Assembly (NCBI GenBank): GCA_000413015.1
Contig: KE332515.1
Location: 1,632,377 to 1,696,376 of the forward strand
Length of the DNA: 64,000 nt
From: Treponema socranskii subsp. paredis ATCC 35535
Lineage (GTDB): Bacteria > Spirochaetota > Spirochaetia > Treponematales > Treponemataceae
Direction of reading: 5' to 3'
Below, piece after piece: positions 33,547 through 41,871 of this stretch. The translations under genes were made by a program, and so were the position numbers. The stretch's first letter is position 1; the number at the start of each line of letters is the position of its first letter. The notes under the pieces were generated by a model. It saw nothing but the letters and a program-made list of their open reading frames with translations. It was not told where the DNA came from and made no database searches.

Positions 33547-34860
33547 CTAATTTTTTTCAAAAAAGATGACGAGCGGACTTGCTCCCCGCCGCACAAGGGT
33601 ATTGCCTTCGAAGCGCGCTTCGGCCGCATCCTCAAGGCGTATGCCGTTCGCTTCGATTTTATACAAAAAATTCACTTTAGCTTTCATGCCTTCAAATGAA
33701 AACGAAAGCACACCGTCGTACTGCGGCGAAAGCAATTCGTCGATAAAATAATCGATCCCGACCGTACCGCCGCCCTTCGCGCTTTCGGCGATGAGAGACG
33801 GAACGAGCCTGCGGTTACCCCGCCACGTAAAGGAGCCGTCGCGTTTGAGCGAAAGCTGTCCGTATGCGGCGCTTTTAAAATTCGGTCCCGCCGCTGCGAT
33901 GCGGACATATTCGGTGCCGCGCCGCTCTTTTTCTTCGGCAACGAGAGCGGCTATATCGACATCGTCTCCGAGTGCGATAAAATTATAATCGCGCGGTCTG
34001 CCCGCATCGTCGGCGCAGGTGACGGCGATATAATTGTCCCTAACGGAAACCTTTACGGGTGTATCGGTAAACGTATATTCACCGTCGGCGGTTTTCGTCG
34101 CCGCTCCGTATTCCCACGAACCGTAGCGTTCGGGAAGATTCAGCGACACTTTTTGATTTTCGGCATCGACCGTAAAGCAATAAGCTGCATTCATGCGAAT
34201 CGGATCGATTCTCTTTTCGCGTATCATCGATCGATAATAATCGGGATACCATATCGTCCCGGCGAGCTTTTCAAAAGCATCGTCTTTTTCTTCTTCTCCG
34301 CTCCTCGCACCCGGCGCGGCTTCTCCTCCCTTTTGCATTTCGAAGAGTTCGAGGTTATATGAAAAACACCAGCCCTGCGTACCGCTCGACGTCAAAACGC
34401 GAAGCCAATTTCCTTCAAGCGCATCGGATCCGGTCATGACCGCCTGCCCCTCTCCCTTATATAAAATCTTAATAATTTCACCTTTTCTGAGACGGTACAC
34501 TTGTCTTGCAGTGTTAACCGGTTCCGCTCTGATCGGAAGCCCGTCGAGCTTTACCGATGCATAGCGGTGAAGGAATTCCGCATATCGGAGTTTTATTTTT
34601 TTCGTTTCACGGCGGGAAGCGGGCGTCGTAATCTGCCACAGCGGAATATCGAAACGATCTTTTGAATCGGGCGCAGATACGGCATAGGTATGAGAAATAT
34701 TTGAACGGATATACACGGGAAGGATATCGCCGTCGCGGAGATCTCTCTCGGGGATATCCCAAAGCAGCATGCCGTATCCCATAAAGCGGGAACAGGACGC
34801 GAGCGCAAACGAAATCGCGCAGATCGCAATCAAACCGTATTTTTTCGTCAAACAAATCAT
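33547..34860 (-). CDS. SH3-like lipoprotein
   Basis: 437 residues. The N-terminus MICLTKKYGLIAICAISFALASCS is a lipoprotein signal peptide with lipobox LASC. Residues near 100-175 resemble a bacterial SH3-like (SH3_3) fold: LPIRAEPVNTARQVYRLRKG. The rest is a beta-rich region without a clear family. Start ATG 34860 is chosen since a TGC-TATGCT extended -10 lies 7 nt upstream, making the mRNA leaderless; no Shine-Dalgarno exists. Anchored in periplasmic face or outer membrane; function unknown. Confidence 0.7.
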   Translation of the reverse strand: MICLTKKYGLIAICAISFALASCSRFMGYGMLLWDIPERDLRDGDILPVYIRSNISHTYAVSAPDSKDRFDIPLWQITTPASRRETKKIKLRYAEFLHRYASVKLDGLPIRAEPVNTARQVYRLRKGEIIKILYKGEGQAVMTGSDALEGNWLRVLTSSGTQGWCFSYNLELFEMQKGGEAAPGARSGEEEKDDAFEKLAGTIWYPDYYRSMIREKRIDPIRMNAAYCFTVDAENQKVSLNLPERYGSWEYGAATKTADGEYTFTDTPVKVSVRDNYIAVTCADDAGRPRDYNFIALGDDVDIAALVAEEKERRGTEYVRIAAAGPNFKSAAYGQLSLKRDGSFTWRGNRRLVPSLIAESAKGGGTVGIDYFIDELLSPQYDGVLSFSFEGMKAKVNFLYKIEANGIRLEDAAEARFEGNTLVRRGASPLVIFFEKN

Positions 34861-34942
34861 AGAATACAGCATAGCACAGCACGGTAAAAAAGTCATCGGT
34901 AAAAGACAATGCTTTTACGCACGGATTTTCAGCATTCGATTT

Positions 34943-35467
34943 TTATACCATGCCGCGCTTTAATTGCGGGCAGCATTCGAATATCGCTTTCAATACGGCA
35001 TCCCGTTCACCCTCGTCGGCATAGGTGATGCGTTTCATCCCTTTTCCGCGGACTTCCAATTCCGCGATACACTCTCCCCGTATTTCGCCCGTCTCGGAAC
35101 CTTTTTTTGCGCCGGAGATATCCTTAAACAAAATGATTTCACCTTCCGTTACGATGCCGTTTTCATATACGCCCGACGAACGCAGCGTCGAAGCTTCGCG
35201 AACGGCGATTTCCGTTGCGAGCAATGCGACGGCGCAGAGCATCCACTTAAAATAAAATCGCAGATCGACGAAGGCGCTGAAAAGCATGATAAAGGGAGCG
35301 CACACGATGATGCCGGCAGAAAATTTGGCGGGGCGCGGCCGAGCCGAAAACACGCATTTTCCCGCACGCTTTAAAATCGATTTTTTCCGAAGAAAAATCG
35401 TTAAAACGAGCAGTGCATACAAAACCGCCGAGGCGGCGTACACGGCTTTCGTTATCGTTGTGTCCAT
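34943..35467 (-). CDS. Membrane protein of unknown function
   Basis: 174 residues. Helix at about 10-28, then KRAGKCVF loop, then helices around 52-95; the last 75 residues look like a cytosolic beta domain (VYENGIVTEGEIILFKDISG ... KRITYADEGERDAVLKAIF). It resembles PH-like membrane proteins but I cannot place it. ATG 35467 has GGAGG 12 nt upstream and follows the Nudix gene by 2 nt, so it is the third member of a run with the ECF module. Confidence 0.55.
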   Translation of the reverse strand: MDTTITKAVYAASAVLYALLVLTIFLRKKSILKRAGKCVFSARPRPAKFSAGIIVCAPFIMLFSAFVDLRFYFKWMLCAVALLATEIAVREASTLRSSGVYENGIVTEGEIILFKDISGAKKGSETGEIRGECIAELEVRGKGMKRITYADEGERDAVLKAIFECCPQLKRGMV

Positions 35468-35469
35468 TT

Positions 35470-36030
35470 TTATCGACGCCTCCTTTTGAGCCACACGCCG
35501 AGCGCACGGCGCGAATTTTCAAATGCAAGCGGAACGGCGGCAAGCTCGGCATCGTTCCAAATCCGCACAGACGCAAAGCTTTCGACTTCGCTTTTTTGCG
35601 CACGGAGATTTTTTATCAACGCGTCGATCGTTTCAATGCCGCGCGGAAGGGATGCACGATAAAACACGTCGCAGGTTTTATACAAAATGCGTTTATATTC
35701 GTACGTGTTCGGAAACGAACACAGGAATTGCACGCGCCGTATTTCCAAACCGGCTTCTTCCCTGCATTCGCGAAAAGCCGCTTCGTCGGCGCTTTCGTCC
35801 GGATCGATAAAACCGCCGGGCAGCGCGAAAAATCCCCTGCGCGGTTCTTTTGCCCTTTTTTCAAGCAGTACGTTCCCTTCCCCGTCGGCGACGATAACGC
35901 ACACGGCTGCGGCGACGTTGTGATACAGCATAAAATCGCAGTCGGGACAAAACCATTTTTTATTGTCGGCAAAATCGATATTTTTTCCGCCGCACATGGG
36001 GCACAAATTAAAATTATTGTTGCAGTTCAT
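35470..36030 (-). CDS. Nudix hydrolase with zinc ribbon
   Basis: 186 residues. N-terminal CPMCGG ... CPDCD zinc ribbon, then Nudix box GGFIDPDESADEAAFRECREEAG with all catalytic acidic residues present. NudC/ADP-ribose pyrophosphatase-like; it hydrolyses a nucleoside diphosphate linked to another group. ATG 36030 overlaps the ECF protein's stop (ATGA), giving translational coupling. Specific substrate unknown. Confidence 0.85.
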   Translation of the reverse strand: MNCNNNFNLCPMCGGKNIDFADNKKWFCPDCDFMLYHNVAAAVCVIVADGEGNVLLEKRAKEPRRGFFALPGGFIDPDESADEAAFRECREEAGLEIRRVQFLCSFPNTYEYKRILYKTCDVFYRASLPRGIETIDALIKNLRAQKSEVESFASVRIWNDAELAAVPLAFENSRRALGVWLKRRRR

Positions 36031-38351
36031 GAAAAACACCTTTCGGTCAGCGCATCCGCGAGCGCTTCCGATCTCCGTATCGTCTGCAGGACAAGCGGCA
36101 CGAAAAGCGGAATGAGCGAACGCACGCGTCCGAAAAACCCTTTCGCATCTCTGAGCCCGCCGCGGATGAGCTGCGTTTTAATAATTTCGGACGCTTCGTC
36201 CAAAAGCAGGGGCATAAAGCGAAAAACGATTTCGGTTATTATGATAAGGTATCGCACGGGAATATGAAACACGGCAAGCGGTTTTAACAAAACCGAAAGA
36301 CCGTCGACGATATCGTATTCCGGCGTCGTGTATGAAAACGAAAGTATGCACGCGATCGCTCCTTCGGTACGGATAAGCGTCGTAAGACAAAGCAAAAGCT
36401 TCGACGGCGTAACGGTAAAATATCGATAAGCAAGGAAGATCCGTTCGCCTTCAAGCGGCGGATAAAAAATCATCTGAAAGATGCAAAAAAACAGCAAGAG
36501 CGGAATCGTCTTTACGAGCGATAAAAAAAGGCGCCGCTTCGGATACTTTGCCAAAAACGCGTAGATGAGCGAAAGCAAAAACATACATGCGCATAACGAA
36601 AGCGGTCGGACGGCAAGAGAGGCGGTAAAGAGCGCGATAAAGACGATGAATTTTACTGCCGGCGGAAGCTTCGCTGCTATGCCGCCGTTTTTTTTGAAGT
36701 TCCCCGTATTCGCCGAAGCCGCGCGGATCGAATTTAATAATTTCGCTCCTTCAAGCGGCGGCTGTACCGTATCGGGAAGCGTATGCCGTTTCATCTGCGC
36801 GTCGAAGCCTGCGGCATCATCAGCACTGGATTTTCCCTTTTTAATAATTTTACCGCCCTTCGATGAAACCGCATCGCTTCGAACGAAAAAAAGCTCGCCG
36901 TCCCGAACGGATATCTCTTCGTCGGCAAAATCCGCTTCGTCCGGGCGGTGCGTGCTGAACAGCACCGTATGTCCCGAAACGGCCAGCGCACGAAGGAGCG
37001 CCATCGTCTTTGCACGGGAAGGTCCGTCGAGCCCCGCAGTCGGTTCGTCGAAGAGCAGCACGGGAGCGTCGAGCGCGATGATACCGGCAACGGCAAGCCG
37101 CCGTTTTTCGCCGCCCGAAAGTTCGGCCGTCTGCCGCTCGGCGTATTCTGCGTACGGGATGCCTGCTTCATCCATCGAGCGCTTTACGAGCGAAACGAGC
37201 GTTTTTCCCCGAACACCGCGGTTTCTAGGCCCGAAAGCGACGTCGTCTGCAGCAAAGCGTTCGAAAAGGGCGGCGTCGCTGTTTTGCCGGCACAAAGCGG
37301 GACGGGAATCGCAGCGGATTTCACCGTAAGACGGAGCAAGCAGCCCCGCCGCCATTTCAAGCAGCGTCGATTTACCGCTGCCCGAAACGCCGGTGAGTGC
37401 GGTGAGCGTCCCTTTTGCAAGCAAAAAATTAATATTGTTAAAAATCACGTTTTCGCCGTAGGAAAATCCGATATTGCAAAAGGCAAGAGAGGATTCGATT
37501 TTTTTTATGGTATGTGCCGCATTTGTTTCCCCTTCGGCATCGCACACAATAGTCCGACACGCGGCTTCTTTTAGCGATGATGCATTTACCGCTTCGGCAT
37601 CGGGCATATTCGACACGGCGGAAAATTTCATCGCACTTTTATTATTCTTTTTAAAAACGGAGTTTATGATTTTTTCTCCCGTAATGCGTTCACACAGTTC
37701 GGTGTCATTAAAAAAATCATCCGTCGTTCCCGAATATACGACCTTCCCCTTTTCCATCGCGATGACATCCTGCGCTTTTCGGATCGCATCCATATCATGC
37801 GTGATGTGGACGACCGTACGCCCCTTTCGAACCCAGTACGAAAGAAAGGCAAAGATATCGTTTCGCGAATCGGGGTCGAGCATAGAAAGCGCTTCATCGA
37901 GTATGATCACGTCCGGATCGATTGCGATGATACCGGCGAGCGCTTCTTTTTGCGTTTGCCCGAGAGACAGCGTCACGGACGGCGAAGAGGCTTTGTGAAG
38001 CAAACCGACGACGGTAAGCGATTCGATCGTGCGGAGCTCGACTTCATCGGGCGGAAGGGCGATGTTTTGCGGGCCGAAAGCCGTATCGCGGAAAACGACG
38101 CTGCAGATGATTTGATCTTTCGGCGATTGAAACACGAGAGCCGATCGGACGCCGCTTGCATACGAAACTTCGCCGCTCTCGGCGTCGAGGAGACCGCACA
38201 AAATCCGCGCGAGCGTACTCTTTCCGCTTCCGTTCAATCCGACAACGGCCGTGTACGAACCGCGCTCGAGCGAAAATTCGACGTCGCTGACGGCCGGCAT
38301 ATTTTGCTGCGGATAAGTGTAGCTTACGTGATCGACGGAAAGAACTCGCAT
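36027..38351 (-). CDS. Single-chain ECF transporter energizing module (A-A'-T fusion)
   Basis: 774 residues joining three normally separate subunits: ATPase 1 (about 1-270; Walker A GLNGSGKST, signature reduced to LSLGQTQKE, Walker B VIILDEALSMLD), ATPase 2 (about 300-545; GVSGSGKST, LSGGEKRRLAVAG, LLFDEPTAGLD) and the EcfT membrane subunit (about 590-774; RGGLRDAKG and EALADALTERCF). It powers vitamin or metal uptake with an S component, but none is adjacent. The mRNA is probably leaderless (promoter 38359-38387). Confidence 0.87.
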   Translation of the reverse strand: MRVLSVDHVSYTYPQQNMPAVSDVEFSLERGSYTAVVGLNGSGKSTLARILCGLLDAESGEVSYASGVRSALVFQSPKDQIICSVVFRDTAFGPQNIALPPDEVELRTIESLTVVGLLHKASSPSVTLSLGQTQKEALAGIIAIDPDVIILDEALSMLDPDSRNDIFAFLSYWVRKGRTVVHITHDMDAIRKAQDVIAMEKGKVVYSGTTDDFFNDTELCERITGEKIINSVFKKNNKSAMKFSAVSNMPDAEAVNASSLKEAACRTIVCDAEGETNAAHTIKKIESSLAFCNIGFSYGENVIFNNINFLLAKGTLTALTGVSGSGKSTLLEMAAGLLAPSYGEIRCDSRPALCRQNSDAALFERFAADDVAFGPRNRGVRGKTLVSLVKRSMDEAGIPYAEYAERQTAELSGGEKRRLAVAGIIALDAPVLLFDEPTAGLDGPSRAKTMALLRALAVSGHTVLFSTHRPDEADFADEEISVRDGELFFVRSDAVSSKGGKIIKKGKSSADDAAGFDAQMKRHTLPDTVQPPLEGAKLLNSIRAASANTGNFKKNGGIAAKLPPAVKFIVFIALFTASLAVRPLSLCACMFLLSLIYAFLAKYPKRRLFLSLVKTIPLLLFFCIFQMIFYPPLEGERIFLAYRYFTVTPSKLLLCLTTLIRTEGAIACILSFSYTTPEYDIVDGLSVLLKPLAVFHIPVRYLIIITEIVFRFMPLLLDEASEIIKTQLIRGGLRDAKGFFGRVRSLIPLFVPLVLQTIRRSEALADALTERCFS

Positions 38352-38358
38352 CGCATTT

Positions 38359-38387
38359 ATCATATCCGAAACGGCGGAAAAAGCCAA
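38359..38387 (-). promoter_or_regulatory. Leaderless promoter of the ECF gene
   Basis: Minus strand: TTGGCT (38382-38387), 17-nt spacer, TATGAT (38359-38364), 7 nt to ATG 38351, no Shine-Dalgarno. Confidence 0.6.
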
Positions 38388-38481
38388 TTCGCACATTTGA
38401 CGCGCACGGCATTTTTTTGCACGTTTACCGATTGCACATATGCCGGTTCGTATCTTGCCGAACACGCATTCGGTGCGGCAT

Positions 38482-38510
38482 TTGACTGTCAGGCACATTC
38501 GCGGTATTGT
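38482..38510 (+). promoter_or_regulatory. Leaderless promoter of the flavodoxin gene
   Basis: TTGACT (38482-38487), 17-nt spacer, TATTGT (38505-38510), 7 nt to ATG 38518, no Shine-Dalgarno. Confidence 0.6.
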
Positions 38511-38517
38511 TATCGTT

Positions 38518-39003
38518 ATGGAAAATACCGCAATCGTATATTATTCGCTCGACGGAAATACCGACTATATAGCCCGGCGCATCGCGGAAAAAACGGGCGC
38601 AAAACTCGTACGGCTCAAAACGAAAAGAGCATACCCGCGTAAAGGGTTCAAAAAATTTTTTATCGGAGGACGCGACGCGCTCTTCGGCGCAGAGCCCGAA
38701 TTGAAAGCGCCGCTCCCCGATCTCGCGCCGGACCGCAACATCGTCATCGGCACACCCGTTTGGGCAAGCCGTCCCGCTCCGGCAATGAATACTTTTTTGC
38801 GGCGCGCAAAGATTGACGGAAAACACATCGCGCTCTTTGCGTGTTCGGGCGGAGGACAAGCGGAAACCTGTTTCGATAAAATGCAAGTGCTCCTCGCCGG
38901 TAATGAGATTCTCTGCCGGGCATCTTTTATAAATCCCGCATTCAAAAGAGGAAAAACGGTCGACGATGCGATCGACGAAATCGTATCCGCTTTGTCCGAT
39001 TGA
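38518..39003 (+). CDS. Flavodoxin-family protein
   Basis: 161 residues; FMN-binding TSxDGNTxxxA pattern as YYSLDGNTDYIARRIAE, then GTPVWASRPAPAMNTFL and FACSGGGQAETCFD. Small soluble FMN protein, either an electron carrier or NAD(P)H:acceptor reductase subunit. ATG 38518 is chosen because the promoter -10 lies 7 nt upstream. Divergent from the ECF module. Confidence 0.83.
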   Translation: MENTAIVYYSLDGNTDYIARRIAEKTGAKLVRLKTKRAYPRKGFKKFFIGGRDALFGAEPELKAPLPDLAPDRNIVIGTPVWASRPAPAMNTFLRRAKIDGKHIALFACSGGGQAETCFDKMQVLLAGNEILCRASFINPAFKRGKTVDDAIDEIVSALSD

Positions 39004-39095
39004 AGTTTTAAGCACACACGGAAAACTACCGCATAAAAAAGCGGATACGGTTTATATAGAGAGGACAATAATCGGTAAAAAAACGGTTGCCCGCC

Positions 39096-40448
39096 TTACC
39101 GCTCCGCAAGCGGTTTGATTTTCGTGCGGTATACTTTCACCATAAAAAAGCACGAGAGACCTAACGACATGACTTCCGCTATCGGAAAAGCAAGCCATAC
39201 ATCGTCGATATTGCGGGCGAGCGACAAAAGATAGGCGGCCGGCAAAAGCACGAGGAGCTGACGCGCAAAAGAAACGAACATGCTGTACATCGCCGAGCTG
39301 AATGCCTGAAACACGGACGACAGCGAAATCGCGACGGCAGCGCCGACAAAGCTCGACGCGATAATGCGCATCGCGGGCACTCCGATCGCAAGCATAGCAT
39401 CGGACGCTTGAAAAAGTTTCAGCAGCTGCACAGGAAAGACTTCGAAAATAAGCGTACCGAAAGCCATAATGCCGACGGCAAAAAGTGTGCCGTTTTTGAT
39501 TGTCTGCATGATACGCTTTTTGTGTTCCGCTCCGTAGTTGTACGCGATGATCGGAACGATGCCGTTATTCAAGCCGAAAACCGGCATAAAGATAAAGCTG
39601 TTCAGTTTAAAGTACACGCCGTATACCGCGATCGCCGTCGATGAAAACGAACCGAGAATGAGATTCAAAAAATACGTCGTAACCGACGTAATCGAATTGA
39701 GCAGGATCGACGGTACGCCCACTTTATAAATTTGCTTTATAACGAGCGCGTCGGGACGAAAACGCGACAAGCGAAATTGAATCTCTTTATTGATTTTTAC
39801 ATTGAAGATAAACGACAGGCACATACTGAGCCACTGTCCTATAACGGTTGCAAGCGCCGCCCCGGTCATACCCATACGAGGAAAGGGGCCGATGCCGAAA
39901 ATAAGCAGAGGATCGAGGATGATATTCGTGAGCGCTCCCGCCGTCTGCGAATACATCGTAAAAACCGTACGTCCCGTTCCCTGCAAAAGACGGTCAAGCA
40001 TGATTGCGGAAAACATACCGAAAGAACCGAGCACGACGACGTTCAAATACTCCATGCCGAAATCGATAATTTCAAGGTTGTCCGTCTGGCTTGCAAGATA
40101 AGGATGCATGCAAAAAAGGCCGATAACAAAAAAAACGATAAAACTGCATACGGCGAGAAAGAGTCCGTTTTCCGCAGCGGCATTTACTTCGTCCTGTTTT
40201 TTTTGTCCGAGCCGCATCGAGAGGAGTGCGTTTACACCGACCGCCGTTCCGACGCCGACGGAAATCATAAGCCCCTGAACGGGAAAAGCAAGCGATACCG
40301 CCGTGAGCGCGTTTTCGTTTATCTGCGCAACGAACACGCTGTCGACGATATTGTAGAGCGCCTGCACAAACATCGAAAACATCATCGGAAGCGACATATT
40401 CAAGATAAGCTTGGTCACGGGCATCGTGCCCATTTTATTTTCCTGCAT
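39096..40448 (-). CDS. MATE-family multidrug/cation exporter
   Basis: 450 residues with 12 helices in two six-helix halves. The N-terminus MQENKMGTMPVTKLILNMSLPMMFSMFVQ is typical of the DinF/NorM-like MATE subgroup and helps fix the start at 40448. Na+- or H+-driven antiport of cationic compounds. A consensus promoter (40456-40484) ends 7 nt before the ATG, so the mRNA is likely leaderless. Confidence 0.88.
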   Translation of the reverse strand: MQENKMGTMPVTKLILNMSLPMMFSMFVQALYNIVDSVFVAQINENALTAVSLAFPVQGLMISVGVGTAVGVNALLSMRLGQKKQDEVNAAAENGLFLAVCSFIVFFVIGLFCMHPYLASQTDNLEIIDFGMEYLNVVVLGSFGMFSAIMLDRLLQGTGRTVFTMYSQTAGALTNIILDPLLIFGIGPFPRMGMTGAALATVIGQWLSMCLSFIFNVKINKEIQFRLSRFRPDALVIKQIYKVGVPSILLNSITSVTTYFLNLILGSFSSTAIAVYGVYFKLNSFIFMPVFGLNNGIVPIIAYNYGAEHKKRIMQTIKNGTLFAVGIMAFGTLIFEVFPVQLLKLFQASDAMLAIGVPAMRIIASSFVGAAVAISLSSVFQAFSSAMYSMFVSFARQLLVLLPAAYLLSLARNIDDVWLAFPIAEVMSLGLSCFFMVKVYRTKIKPLAER

Positions 40449-40455
40449 CTCTATG

Positions 40456-40484
40456 AGTGTATAGAGAATATATATTTCTGTCAA
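40456..40484 (-). promoter_or_regulatory. Leaderless promoter of the MATE gene
   Basis: Minus strand: TTGACA (40479-40484), 17-nt spacer, TACACT (40456-40461), 7 nt to ATG 40448. Confidence 0.7.
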
Positions 40485-40577
40485 ATCGATTGTTAACAAA
40501 GGCTTGCAGCGCGGCGATATTGTTTTTAATAATATCAATAATTTTTTTATGAGACGCCGTTCGCTCGAAATCATACG

Positions 40578-40607
40578 TTGATTGCGCGTACGAATCCGTG
40601 TTATGAT
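40578..40607 (+). promoter_or_regulatory. Promoter of the small lipoprotein gene
   Basis: TTGATT (40578-40583), 18-nt spacer and an extended -10 TGT-TATGAT (40602-40607). ATG 40623 follows with GGAGG. Confidence 0.6.
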
Positions 40608-40622
40608 GATACGGAGGCCGGC

Positions 40623-40811
40623 ATGATTATTAAAAAAATCGTTTTATTAATTTCGATATTGTATATTTGTATGTCCGCTTTTTTGCCTATATCATGCACG
40701 GCGAAATCGTCGGAAAAAACCGCGCAGGAAGCGGCGGATGCCCTCGCCATGCCTTTCGCACCGATCGATTTCGACAAAGCAGAAAGCGAGGGAATGCAGC
40801 AAAAAGAATGA
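40623..40811 (+). CDS. Small lipoprotein of unknown function
   Basis: 62 residues: MIIKKIVLLISILYICMSAF is a signal peptide with lipobox LPISC, then a short polar tail (TAKSSEKTAQEAADALA). GGAGG sits just ahead of ATG 40623. Divergent from the MATE gene and followed by the kinase gene on the other strand. No known family; could be a Braun-type or entericidin-like envelope peptide. Confidence 0.65.
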   Translation: MIIKKIVLLISILYICMSAFLPISCTAKSSEKTAQEAADALAMPFAPIDFDKAESEGMQQKE

Positions 40812-40903
40812 CACCCCTATGTTTCCGGCGGAAAAGGTCAATTAACCGTATCTTCTATTTTCGCTTAAAACGGCCGGAAGCCTGTACTTCTCTTTTTCGT
40901 CCG

Positions 40904-41824
40904 TCACTTTTTCAGCGCGAGCGTACACCTTTCAACTTCATCGAATGTCGGAATCGAAGGAGCCGCTCCCTTCCGCGATACCGCGATCGACGACGCTTTC
41001 GACGCATACTCCAAAGATTTTTCGACCGGCATACCGAGTGCGCGGCACACGATAAAATAGCCGGTAAAAGTATCGCCTGCAGCCGTAGTATCTACGACAG
41101 GTACGTCATAGATGCCGTGTCTATACGTACCGCTCGCATCTTTGTAAGCGACGCCGTTTTTTCCGAGCGTGAGCACGACCGATGCTTTGCTGAACTTTTC
41201 CGTCACGGCGCGAAGCAGCTCGTCTCCGTCTCCGACGGGCACACAGGCGATATCGGCGGCTTCCACTTCGTTTACGAGAAAGCAGTCGACAAAACCGAGC
41301 GGCAAATCGAGTATGCTTTTTTCGAACGGCGACGGATTAAAAAAAATCTTCAATCCTCGCTCATGCGCTTTTTCGATAATATAATCGAGCATATTGATTT
41401 CATTTTGTAAAACGATAAAATCGCCTTTTGAAAAATGAGCGAGAACGCCGTCGACAAAATCCTTCGTGTGCATTTTGTTCGTTCCCGGATAATAGACGAT
41501 GCTGTTCTGCCCCGATGCGTCCACTTGGATAAACGTGTGTCCGGAAGGCGCATCGTATTCGCCGAGCAGCGACGTGTTGACGTTCATATCGATGAGCGCT
41601 TGTTTTAATAGCGCGCCGTCGTCTTTCCCGATTCCGCCCGCGATATAGATTTCGATACCGGATGCTTTGCCGAGCGCGCGGGAAAGCGCCGCAGTCTGAT
41701 TCAATCCTTTTCCGCCGGGAAATATATCGCGCCTCTCTGCAGTAAGGGTCTCGCCCGGACGCACGAAGTGCGGAACGGTATATACGTAATCGATATTCAA
41801 CGAACCGAAATTAACAATTTTCAT
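40904..41824 (-). CDS. PfkB-family sugar kinase (ribokinase-like)
   Basis: 306 residues: GSLNIDYVY at the N-terminus, GGKGLNQTAALSRALG, and the C-terminal DTTAAGDTFTGYFI with the catalytic Asp, a pattern also in E. coli ribokinase. Transfers phosphate from ATP to ribose or a similar sugar. ATG 41824 has GGAGG. Last gene of the nucleoside-salvage run; it may phosphorylate ribose freed by the nucleoside hydrolase at 45472. Confidence 0.85.
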   Translation of the reverse strand: MKIVNFGSLNIDYVYTVPHFVRPGETLTAERRDIFPGGKGLNQTAALSRALGKASGIEIYIAGGIGKDDGALLKQALIDMNVNTSLLGEYDAPSGHTFIQVDASGQNSIVYYPGTNKMHTKDFVDGVLAHFSKGDFIVLQNEINMLDYIIEKAHERGLKIFFNPSPFEKSILDLPLGFVDCFLVNEVEAADIACVPVGDGDELLRAVTEKFSKASVVLTLGKNGVAYKDASGTYRHGIYDVPVVDTTAAGDTFTGYFIVCRALGMPVEKSLEYASKASSIAVSRKGAAPSIPTFDEVERCTLALKK

Positions 41825-41871
41825 ATTTCCTCCAAAAACCGATAAGTTTTTTTGCGGCACATCCGACATAT

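Noticed and set aside
34943-35467. Membrane protein next to the ECF module considered as its S component
   Set aside because: It has too few helices (about three) and a cytosolic tail; S components have six helices and no such domain.
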